From: Bacteroidota bacterium
GTDB lineage: Bacteria; Bacteroidota; Bacteroidia; Flavobacteriales; Schleiferiaceae
NCBI GenBank assembly: GCA_003023665.1
Contig: PXYR01000059.1
Span: 1 to 10,441 of the forward strand
Length of the DNA: 10,441 nt
Direction of reading: 5' to 3'
Shown: in pieces, positions 1-5,772 of the stretch
Numbering within the stretch: the stretch's first letter is position 1
How the letters are laid out: each line of letters starts with the position of its first letter
The notes under the pieces: model-generated
What the model was told of the DNA's origin: nothing
What the model saw: the letters and a program-made list of their open reading frames with translations, nothing else
Databases searched by the model: none
Translations under genes and position numbers: made by a program

Positions 1-396
1 AATATGGACCGAACGGTTCCTTTATAAGTGGCAGAAAAAGACAGTGAAACTTTCTACATAGTGCCCATGCGCGGCAAGGGGCTATGGGGTCCGGTTTGGG
101 GCTTCGTTGCTTTAGAAAGTGATGGGAATACTGTGGTAGGAGCAACCTTTGACCATAAGAGCGAAACGCCTGGTCTTGGTGCAGAAATTACAACTCCAAT
201 GTTCACAGACCAATTCCCAGGAAAGATGATATCTGAAGCAGGAGAATTTAAATCGATATCAGTGGTAAAAGCTGGTACATCCTCTGGCAATTATGCCGTT
301 GATGGCATTTCGGGAGGCACCATTACTTCAAACGGAGTAAATGACATGCTTGTTGATTGTCTTGCACCGTATGCAGAATACTTCAAAAACATCTAA
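1..396 (+). CDS. nqrC: Na+-NQR subunit C, 3' part only, with an in-frame stop at 25-27
   Basis: NqrC is a membrane-anchored, FMN-carrying subunit of the Na+-translocating NADH:quinone oxidoreductase. Only the C-terminal half of a family member (usually about 240-260 residues) is present; the N-terminal helix lies outside the window. Visible family signatures are RGKGLWGPVWG, the FDHKSETPGLGAEI segment and, near the C-terminus, DGISGGTITSNG. The Thr of SGGT (codon 319-321) should be the residue that receives FMN by a phosphoester bond from ApbE; many homologues have SGAT here. The frame stays homologous-looking upstream of the GTG at 28 (residues NMDRTVPL, then TAA, then VAEKD), so TAA at 25-27 seems to replace a Tyr codon. 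The GTG at 28 is the first possible start after that stop, but I do not think it is the true start. The stop is either a nonsense mutation or, more likely, a contig-edge base error. nqrD follows after three bases. Confidence 0.9.
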
Positions 397-399
397 GCC

Positions 400-1074
400 A
401 TGAGTACAGAAGTAAAACAAAAAGAGGCGTTGTTCTCTAAGAAAAATCAGAAACTACTTTCTGATCCATTTAATGACAATAACCCAATTACTGTTCAGGT
501 ATTAGGTATTTGTTCAGCACTTGCAATTACCGTAAAGCTTGAGCCCGCCGTGGTGATGTCGCTTTCAGTGATGTTTGTGTTGGCGGCAGGGAACGTTATC
601 ATATCACTGATTCGTAACCTTATCCCTAACCGAATTCGTATCATCGTACAGCTCGTAGTTGTGGCTTCTTTGGTAATCTTGGTTGATCAATTCTTAAAGG
701 CTTTTGCCTACGACGTGAGCAAGCAACTTTCTGTATTCGTTGGATTGATAATTACCAACTGTATTATTATGGGTCGTTTTGAAGCTTTTGCTCTTGGAAA
801 CGGTCCATGGAAAGCATTTTTGGATGGAATAGGAAATTCAATCGGATACGGTGTCATTCTTATTGCTGTGGCATTTTTCCGAGAACTTTTAGGTTCAGGA
901 ACTTTATACGGTCAGCCGGTCATACCGCAGAGTTGGTATATCAATGCTGAAACCGGTACTGGTTTTTATGCTAACAACGGGTTCTTCTTGTTCCCGCCAA
1001 TGGCATTGATTGTTGTTGGACTAATCATCTGGGGCCAACGTGCGAAAAACACTAAACTCGTAGAAGAAAACTAA
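400..1074 (+). CDS. nqrD: Na+-NQR subunit D
   Basis: This is an integral membrane subunit of Na+-NQR, paralogous to NqrE and homologous to RnfE. The 224-residue protein has a polar N-terminus with the LLSDPFNDNNPITVQVLGICSAL region, then about six hydrophobic segments. Two conserved cysteines are visible: Cys38 in LGICSAL and Cys121 in ITNCIIMGR. In the family these, with the matching pair in NqrE, hold the iron centre buried in the membrane between the two subunits. Other family marks are the RFEAFALGNGPWKAFLDGIGN loop and FRELLGSGTLYG. The length is normal. The ATG lies three bases after the nqrC stop and nqrE begins six bases downstream, so the genes are co-transcribed. No Shine-Dalgarno sequence is seen, as is usual in Bacteroidota. 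Confidence 0.97.
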   Translation: MSTEVKQKEALFSKKNQKLLSDPFNDNNPITVQVLGICSALAITVKLEPAVVMSLSVMFVLAAGNVIISLIRNLIPNRIRIIVQLVVVASLVILVDQFLKAFAYDVSKQLSVFVGLIITNCIIMGRFEAFALGNGPWKAFLDGIGNSIGYGVILIAVAFFRELLGSGTLYGQPVIPQSWYINAETGTGFYANNGFFLFPPMALIVVGLIIWGQRAKNTKLVEEN

Positions 1075-1080
1075 GCGGAT

Positions 1081-1701
1081 ATGGGACAAGAATTAATCAA
1101 CTTATTTGTTCGCTCAATTTTTATTGAGAACATGATTTTCGCATACTTTTTAGGTATGTGTTCATACCTCGCGGTATCCAAGACGGTAAAAACTGCTGTT
1201 GGTTTAGGTATAGCAGTAACTTTTGTACTCACCATTACACTTCCAGTAAACTGGTTGCTTGAAAACTATGTATTGAGGCCAGGGGCTCTTTCTTGGTTGG
1301 GTGAGGAATTTTTAGATGTTGACCTCAGCTTCCTTTCTTTCATTATGTTCATTGCAGTCATTGCCTCAATGGTTCAATTGATTGAAATGATTGTAGAAAA
1401 GTTTGCCCCGGCACTGTACAGTGCTTTAGGTATCTTTTTACCGCTTATCGCTGTTAACTGTTCTATCCTTGGAGGCTCTCTTTTTATGCAAGAGCGTGCT
1501 TTCGGGACTATCGCTGAAGCCGTAGTTTACGGTATTGGTTCTGGAGTAGGATGGTTCTTGGCCATAGTTGCCATTGCCGCAATTCGTGAAAAAATCCGCT
1601 ATTCAAATGTTCCTGCTCCTCTACGTGGTCTCGGGATTACCTTTATCATCACAGGTTTGATGGGTATCGCGTTTATGAGTTTTATGGGTATTAAATTATA
1701 A
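1081..1701 (+). CDS. nqrE: Na+-NQR subunit E
   Basis: This is the second of the paired membrane subunits of Na+-NQR (RnfA homologue). The 206-residue protein is almost entirely hydrophobic with about six membrane segments. Cys27 in FLGMCSYLAVSK and Cys127 in FLPLIAVNCSILGG are the conserved iron ligands that pair with Cys38 and Cys121 of NqrD. The N-terminal LFVRSIFIENMIFAYFLGMC and the late AIREKIRYSNVPAPLRGLGI segment are typical of NqrE. The length agrees with the family. It sits six bases after nqrD and 14 bases before nqrF. Its stop is doubled (TAATAA at 1699-1704). Confidence 0.97.
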   Translation: MGQELINLFVRSIFIENMIFAYFLGMCSYLAVSKTVKTAVGLGIAVTFVLTITLPVNWLLENYVLRPGALSWLGEEFLDVDLSFLSFIMFIAVIASMVQLIEMIVEKFAPALYSALGIFLPLIAVNCSILGGSLFMQERAFGTIAEAVVYGIGSGVGWFLAIVAIAAIREKIRYSNVPAPLRGLGITFIITGLMGIAFMSFMGIKL

Positions 1702-1703
1702 TA

Positions 1704-1737
1704 AGCACAGTAGCTATGTTTTTATCTAGCACAGTAG
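1704..1737. repeat. 10-base direct repeat flanking the nqrF start
   Basis: AGCACAGTAG occurs at 1704-1713 and again at 1728-1737, a 24-base period, with the nqrF ATG (1716) between the copies. The period is a multiple of three, so both copies read in the same frame (STV). It may be a small tandem duplication or chance; no regulator is implied. Confidence 0.5.
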
Positions 1738-3017
1738 TCCTTTCATCGGTAGTTGTATTCGTAATTGTCATCTTGCTTTTGGTGACGATTCTCTTACAAG
1801 CAAAAGCCCGCTTATCTCCAAGTGGTCCTGTGAAATTGAACATTAATGGAGACGATGTTGAGGTAGAATCGGGAACGACTCTACTGAATACTCTAAGTAA
1901 TCAAAAAATCTTCTTGCCGTCTGCATGTGGTGGTGGGGGTACCTGTGGAATGTGTAAGTGTCAAGTTACCGAAGGTGGTGGCGAAATCCTTCCAACAGAA
2001 ACGGGTTTCTTCAACCGAAAAGAGATTGCAGACAATTGGCGTTTGGGATGTCAGATTAAGGTAAAGAACGATATGGACGTCAAAGTGCCAGAAGAAATCT
2101 TCGGCATTAAGAAGTGGGAATGTGAAGTTGTAAGTAACTACAACGTAGCATCCTTTATCAAGGAGTTCGTAGTAAAACTTCCGGAAGGTGAAACGCTAGA
2201 CTTTGAAGCAGGGGGGTACATCCAAATTGATGTTCCTTCTACAACTGTAGATTTTAAAAATATAGACATCACCTCTCATCCAAAGCTCGGAAAGGCACCT
2301 GATGAGTTTAAAGAGGAGTGGGACAAGTTCCAGTTATGGGATTTAAAAATGGTTAATCCAGAGCCTTTGTTCCGCGCATATTCCATGGCTAATCACCCAG
2401 CAGAGGGCAATATTGTAATGCTTAATATTCGTATCGCCACACCGCCGTTTGACCGCAAAAAAAATGGCTGGATGGATGTGAATCCAGGAGTTTGTTCTTC
2501 TTTCGTTTTTGATCAAAAGCCAGGTGATAAAGTAACTATTTCCGGACCTTACGGAGAATTCTTTATCAAGGAGACTGAAGCAGAAATGCTTTACATTGGT
2601 GGTGGTGCCGGTATGGCTCCAATGCGTTCACATTTGTTCCATTTGTTCCACACGCTCAAAACGGGTCGTAAAGTGAGCTACTGGTATGGAGGTCGTTCAA
2701 AAAGAGAGCTCTTTTACTTAGATGACTTTAGACAAATCGAAGAGAAATTCCCGAATTTCAAATTCCACTTGGTTCTTTCAGAGCCATTACCAGAGGACAA
2801 TTGGAACGCCAAGGAGGATATGGAAGATGATGGTGACGGCTTTGTAGGATTCGTTCATCAAGCCGTGATTGATAACTACTTAAATCATCATGATGCACCT
2901 GAAGATATTGAGTTTTACTTCTGTGGACCGCCACTAATGAATGCTGCGGTACTCAAGATGGTAGACGATTTTGGTGTCCCTCCTGAAAACGTCAGCTTTG
3001 ATGACTTTGGTGGATAA
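1716..3017 (+). CDS. nqrF: Na+-NQR subunit F, NADH-oxidising flavoprotein
   Basis: NqrF is the electron entry point of Na+-NQR: it takes a hydride from NADH onto FAD and passes electrons to a 2Fe-2S cluster. The 433 residues show, in order, an N-terminal membrane anchor (about 6-28), a plant-type ferredoxin domain with ligands Cys71, Cys77, Cys80 and Cys112 (CGGGGTCGMCKC and LGCQI), an FAD-binding domain with RAYSMAN at 220-226, and an NADH-binding domain with GGGAGMAP at 295-302 and CGPP at 403-406. The C-terminus FDDFGG is characteristic. Every expected catalytic motif is intact and the length is normal. It is the last Nqr structural gene, followed by a hairpin and then apbE. A 10-base direct repeat flanks its start codon (1704-1713 and 1728-1737). 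Confidence 0.98.
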   Translation: MFLSSTVVLSSVVVFVIVILLLVTILLQAKARLSPSGPVKLNINGDDVEVESGTTLLNTLSNQKIFLPSACGGGGTCGMCKCQVTEGGGEILPTETGFFNRKEIADNWRLGCQIKVKNDMDVKVPEEIFGIKKWECEVVSNYNVASFIKEFVVKLPEGETLDFEAGGYIQIDVPSTTVDFKNIDITSHPKLGKAPDEFKEEWDKFQLWDLKMVNPEPLFRAYSMANHPAEGNIVMLNIRIATPPFDRKKNGWMDVNPGVCSSFVFDQKPGDKVTISGPYGEFFIKETEAEMLYIGGGAGMAPMRSHLFHLFHTLKTGRKVSYWYGGRSKRELFYLDDFRQIEEKFPNFKFHLVLSEPLPEDNWNAKEDMEDDGDGFVGFVHQAVIDNYLNHHDAPEDIEFYFCGPPLMNAAVLKMVDDFGVPPENVSFDDFGG

Positions 3018-3035
3018 TCAAAAAAATAAAGACCT

Positions 3036-3066
3036 AAAAGCCGCTCCATAGGGAGCGGCTTTTTTA
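3036..3066 (+). terminator. Rho-independent terminator or attenuator between nqrF and apbE
   Basis: A 12-base-pair perfect stem (3036-3047 with 3052-3063) contains GCCGCTCC/GGAGCGGC, closes on the four-base loop ATAG, and runs into a T-rich tract. It begins 18 bases after the nqrF stop. This is a textbook intrinsic terminator for the nqr operon. The T-rich stretch ends only six bases before the apbE start, so there is no room for an apbE promoter after it. It may therefore be a leaky intercistronic terminator that lowers apbE output relative to nqr. Confidence 0.88.
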
Positions 3067-3076
3067 TTTTCACAAC

Positions 3077-4078
3077 ATGATGAGAAGTTTGATTTTACTA
3101 TTGCTGGTGTTATTAGGTTCTTGCGGAAGAAATCCTAAGATGGTCCAAATGACGAATCAAGGACCTGCGCAAGGCTCTACCTTTAGTATTAGTTACTTGG
3201 TATCTGAGGGAGTAGATTATCGAACAGAAATTGATTCCATTTTGGATGATATGGATGCTCAAATGAGTTTATGGATAAATAACAGTGAAATTTCTCGTTT
3301 GAATCGAGGAGATTCTATTTATCTGAGTAGTAGTTTTCAGGGTGTTATAATGAAGTCATTGCTTTATAGTGAACTAACGGAAGGAGCTTTTGATATTACT
3401 ATTGCACCATTAATTAAAGGTTGGGGATTTTCTGGTGGTGTGCGTAAAGATTACGTCAATGTAGATAGTCTCATGAATTATGTGGGATACGAAAGACTTG
3501 TTGCTTCTCGTCCTGGCGCCATGTTAGAGAAATATGCGCTACCCTCTGGTTATGAAATAGACGTAAATGGCATTGCCCAGGGGTTTACTGTAGATCTTGT
3601 GGTGAACCTCTTAAAGAATAAAGGTGTTGAGAATTACATGGTGGAAATTGGAGGTGAAGTCCGATGCAAAGGAACAAACATTCAAGGCCGGAAGTGGCGA
3701 ATTGGTATTGAGGAACCCAGTGAGCAGCGAATCGCTGGACAATTTCAAGCTATTGTTGAATTGGATACCATGTCGCTGGCAACCAGCGGCAATTACCGAA
3801 AATACTGGGAAGACGAAAGAGGCCAAAAAGTGGTGCATAGTATTGATCCGGAAACAGGAATGCCTTTTATAAGTAACCTTTTAAGTGCCAGTATTATTGC
3901 ACCTAATGCAACTATGGCAGATGCATTGGCAACAGCATCTATGATAAAAGGGGTTTTGGGAGCTATTGAAATGATTGAACAGTTTCCTAGTGCTGAAGGC
4001 TATTTTATCGTAGGGACCAAGTTGGGCGAAATTGAAGTACAACAGACTTCAGGCTGGGAAAAGTACTCAATCAAGTAG
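3077..4078 (+). CDS. apbE: FAD:protein FMN transferase ApbE, lipoprotein
   Basis: ApbE uses FAD to attach FMN covalently to a Thr or Ser in the flavinylation motif of NqrB and NqrC. The 333-residue protein starts with a short lipoprotein signal peptide; the lipobox LGSC puts the lipidated cysteine at residue 16, consistent with action on the periplasmic side. Family motifs in order are QGSTFSISY (32-40), NSEISRLN (69-76), FDITIAPLIKGWGF (105-118), DVNGIAQGFTVD (162-173), EIGGEV (190-195), TSGNYRKY (236-243), HSIDPETG (254-261) and the metal-site region NATMADALATA (277-287). DVNGIAQG replaces the DLGGIAKG of many proteobacterial members. Two ATG codons stand in tandem at 3077 and 3080; either leaves the signal peptide functional. 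The place directly after nqrF is the usual one for the Nqr-dedicated ApbE. Its end overlaps the convergent small gene by eight bases. Confidence 0.95.
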   Translation: MMRSLILLLLVLLGSCGRNPKMVQMTNQGPAQGSTFSISYLVSEGVDYRTEIDSILDDMDAQMSLWINNSEISRLNRGDSIYLSSSFQGVIMKSLLYSELTEGAFDITIAPLIKGWGFSGGVRKDYVNVDSLMNYVGYERLVASRPGAMLEKYALPSGYEIDVNGIAQGFTVDLVVNLLKNKGVENYMVEIGGEVRCKGTNIQGRKWRIGIEEPSEQRIAGQFQAIVELDTMSLATSGNYRKYWEDERGQKVVHSIDPETGMPFISNLLSASIIAPNATMADALATASMIKGVLGAIEMIEQFPSAEGYFIVGTKLGEIEVQQTSGWEKYSIK

Positions 4079-4280
4079 CTTGCTCAAGTTTGGTATCACA
4101 CTGACTTGGGTCCTTGCCGCAGTAGGAACAGGTTTCACCTTCTTTATTTAAGAATGGACTTTGAGATGCACAAGTTCCTGCAAATTCTCCGTCTTTTTTA
4201 GCCCAAATCTTGATAGCAATACCCGCTACACCAAGGCCTAGAAGTATGACTGTGATTCCAATGAGTTTTAACGCAACCAT
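4071..4280 (-). CDS. Small one-helix, four-cysteine membrane protein, possible NqrM-like factor
   Basis: This 69-residue protein has an N-terminal hydrophobic helix (about residues 4-26), a basic edge (IWAKKDGEF), and a short hydrophilic tail with Cys37, Cys51, Cys54 and Cys61, arranged C-x13-C-x2-C-x6-C. The tail motif is GTCASQSPFLNKEG followed by CSYCGKDPSQC. I recall similar short proteins in Bacteroidota annotated only as membrane or secreted protein. The architecture (one helix, then four cysteines in about 70 residues) and the location beside apbE resemble NqrM (DUF539), which is needed to mature the iron centre in NqrD/NqrE and lies after apbE in gammaproteobacteria. The sequence lacks the CGG-type motif I associate with NqrM, so homology is not shown. 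Basic residues after the helix suggest a cytoplasmic tail. It overlaps the apbE end tail to tail by eight bases and has its own TAnnTTTG box. It is real with high probability; the NqrM role is inference. Confidence 0.85.
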   Translation of the reverse strand: MVALKLIGITVILLGLGVAGIAIKIWAKKDGEFAGTCASQSPFLNKEGETCSYCGKDPSQCDTKLEQAT

Positions 4281-4300
4281 GTTGATGTGAATTTATGGGT

Positions 4301-4308
4301 CAAAGGTA
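4301..4308 (-). promoter_or_regulatory. Promoter -7 box of the small cysteine protein gene
   Basis: On the minus strand the sequence reads TACCTTTG, an exact match to the Bacteroidota -7 consensus TAnnTTTG. It ends 20 bases before the ATG at 4280, implying a short leader of roughly 14 bases. No good TTTG -33 box is found at the expected spacing, so the call rests on the -7 box and its location. Confidence 0.55.
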
Positions 4309-4335
4309 CAATTCAAAATCAAACTTTTTGACTAA

Positions 4336-4370
4336 TTGCTACAGTCCTTTTCCTTGGTGAAGTACATTTG
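4336..4370 (+). promoter_or_regulatory. Promoter of mdh
   Basis: TACATTTG at 4363-4370 matches the Bacteroidota -7 consensus TAnnTTTG exactly and lies 31 bases before the mdh start. A TTG at 4336-4338 could serve as the -33 element, but the 24-base spacing is a little longer than usual; TTTG at 4327-4330 is further away. It diverges from the minus-strand box at 4301-4308 within the same 121-base gap. Confidence 0.6.
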
Positions 4371-4401
4371 CAGCAGCTTTATAACTTAAAATCACAGATT
4401 T

Positions 4402-5334
4402 ATGAAAATTACTGTTGTTGGTGCAGGAAACGTTGGTGCCACAGTTGCGGAAAATATAGTAAGACGCGAACTGGCTGAAGAAATCGTATTGCTAGATATC
4501 AAGGAAGGTTTTGCAGAAGGCAAGGCCATGGATATGAATCAGACGGCAACTTTAAATGGTTTTGATGCTAAAGTAATAGGTTCTACAAACGATTATGGAA
4601 AGACTGCCGGTTCTACTGTTGCAGTGATTACTTCGGGAATTCCACGTAAACCAGGCATGACTCGTGAAGAGTTGATAGGTACCAATGCCAAAATTGTGCA
4701 GATGGTTACAGAAAACTTAATTAAGCACAGTCCAGATATAATCATTGTGGTAATCTCTAACCCAATGGATACCATGACGTATTTGACTTCAAAAACTTCA
4801 GGCTTACCAAAAAACCGCATTATTGGAATGGGAGGTATTTTGGATTCAGCACGTTTCAAATACCGTTTGTCTGAGCAGCTAGGTTGTTCTCCGAACGATC
4901 TACAAGGACAGGTTATTGGAGGTCATGGCGATACCACTATGATTCCTTTAATTGAACATGCAACCTACAATAGTATGCCAGTTACACAGTTTTTAACTGC
5001 CGATCAACAGGAATATGTAGTATCAGAAACTATGGTTGGAGGAAAGACCTTGACCGGATTAATTGGAACGTCTGCTTGGTATGCTCCAGGAGCTGCAGGA
5101 GCAGAATTAGTAGAGAGTATTGTCCGTAACCAAAAGAAAATGTTCCCTTGTTCTGTCTTACTCAATGGTGAATATGGTCAAGATGATATTTGTATAGGTG
5201 TACCGGTAATCATTGGTAGCAACGGTTGGGAAAAAGTCGTTGAGTTTAATTTGAGCGACGACGAAAAAGCAAAATTCGAAGCGTCAGCAGCAGCTGTACG
5301 AAAAATGAACGCTGCTCTTGAGGAAAACCTATAA
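4402..5334 (+). CDS. mdh: Malate dehydrogenase, NAD-dependent, LDH-like type
   Basis: This enzyme interconverts malate and oxaloacetate with NAD+/NADH in the TCA cycle, in the cytoplasm. The 310-residue protein opens with the Rossmann motif GAGNVGATVAENI (7-19), and the acidic residue Asp32 at the end of the second strand favours NAD over NADP. The substrate loop IPRKPGMTREEL has Arg82 and Arg88; Arg at position 82, where lactate dehydrogenases have Gln, marks the protein as a malate enzyme. Further signatures are ISNPMDTMTYL (118-128), GMGGILDSARF (142-152; Asp148 and Arg151) and the catalytic His175 in GGHGDTTMIP. Length and motifs are those of the type found in Bacteroidota. It is a single-gene unit with its own promoter box and a strong terminator. 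It supplies NADH that Na+-NQR can use, but no regulatory link is visible. Confidence 0.97.
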   Translation: MKITVVGAGNVGATVAENIVRRELAEEIVLLDIKEGFAEGKAMDMNQTATLNGFDAKVIGSTNDYGKTAGSTVAVITSGIPRKPGMTREELIGTNAKIVQMVTENLIKHSPDIIIVVISNPMDTMTYLTSKTSGLPKNRIIGMGGILDSARFKYRLSEQLGCSPNDLQGQVIGGHGDTTMIPLIEHATYNSMPVTQFLTADQQEYVVSETMVGGKTLTGLIGTSAWYAPGAAGAELVESIVRNQKKMFPCSVLLNGEYGQDDICIGVPVIIGSNGWEKVVEFNLSDDEKAKFEASAAAVRKMNAALEENL

Positions 5335-5360
5335 ACTCCTTTTTAGTAGATAATAACTAG

Positions 5361-5392
5361 ACCCCCGAGCGTTCATCGTTCGGGGGTTTTTT
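5361..5392 (+). terminator. Rho-independent terminator of mdh
   Basis: An 11-base-pair stem (5361-5371 with 5377-5387; ten Watson-Crick pairs and one G-U pair) with a core of CCCCCGA/TTCGGGGG closes on the loop TTCAT and is followed by a run of six Ts. It starts 26 bases after the mdh stop. The reverse orientation lacks a T-run, so it is unlikely to be an efficient terminator for the minus-strand gene ending at 5399. Confidence 0.93.
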
Positions 5393-5398
5393 CTTGTG

Positions 5399-5770
5399 TC
5401 ATTTAATGATTCGTTCTTCAGGGAGTACGGCACAAAACCCTTTCCCAAATATTCGATAGCGTACTTTTGCAATTAGTTTATAGACCACGTCCAATGACCA
5501 TGAAGGCAAATAACCAAAGATTCGAGTCCATTTGTATCTAGGTAGTTGCGCTAATATTAAAAGCACGGCTTCACTGCGGGTATAAAATTTATCATCCTGA
5601 AATAAGACTACTGAATTTTCGGATTCTAGCTCTTTAGGAAGATGAGCTTGGGCCCACTCGCTTTTTAATGATGCAAATAAAAAGAGATTGTCTCGATCTC
5701 TTTTGAAAATCCATTGAACGCTCTTGTTGCATAAAGTACAAGGACCATCAAAAAGCACAACTGCGTTCAA
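5399..5770 (-). CDS. DCC-family (DUF393) putative thiol-disulfide oxidoreductase
   Basis: The 123-residue protein belongs to the DCC/DUF393 family, named for its N-terminal motif. Here FDGPCTLC (7-14) carries the CxxC pair Cys11 and Cys14, as in thioredoxin-like redox sites. TRSEAVL (64-70) and RYRIFGKGFC (104-113) are the other conserved blocks. No signal peptide is seen, so it is probably cytoplasmic. A redox role is inferred from family naming; the substrate is unknown. The start is TTG at 5768-5770, two bases after the stop of the upstream gene. No in-frame ATG or GTG lies in the ten codons upstream, and a TTG start gives the usual short lead (MNAVVLFDG) before the motif, so translation is probably coupled to the T9SS gene. 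Despite the shared transcript, a functional link with that exported protein is not evident. Confidence 0.85.
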   Translation of the reverse strand: MNAVVLFDGPCTLCNKSVQWIFKRDRDNLFLFASLKSEWAQAHLPKELESENSVVLFQDDKFYTRSEAVLLILAQLPRYKWTRIFGYLPSWSLDVVYKLIAKVRYRIFGKGFCAVLPEERIIK

Positions 5771-5772
5771 TA

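Noticed and set aside
28..30. GTG as the true start of a short 122-residue NqrC
   Set aside because: NqrC family members need an N-terminal membrane helix and more than 100 further residues, and the coding-like frame continues upstream of the stop at 25-27.
54..290. Open frame on the minus strand inside nqrC
   Set aside because: It is antisense to a clearly conserved gene and has no recognisable domain.
1..396. Stop-codon reassignment or recoding of TAA
   Set aside because: TAA also ends nqrC, nqrD, nqrE and nqrF in the normal way here, so the TAA at 25-27 is better explained by an error or mutation.
3611..3872. Overlapping open frames on both strands inside apbE
   Set aside because: They lie within conserved ApbE coding sequence in other frames and show no family features.
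4593..4859. Minus-strand open frame inside mdh
   Set aside because: It is the antisense of conserved malate dehydrogenase motifs and has no start context of its own.
5361..5392. Bidirectional terminator shared by mdh and the DCC-family gene
   Set aside because: The T-run is present only in the mdh direction; on the minus strand the stem is followed by CTAG and no T-tract.
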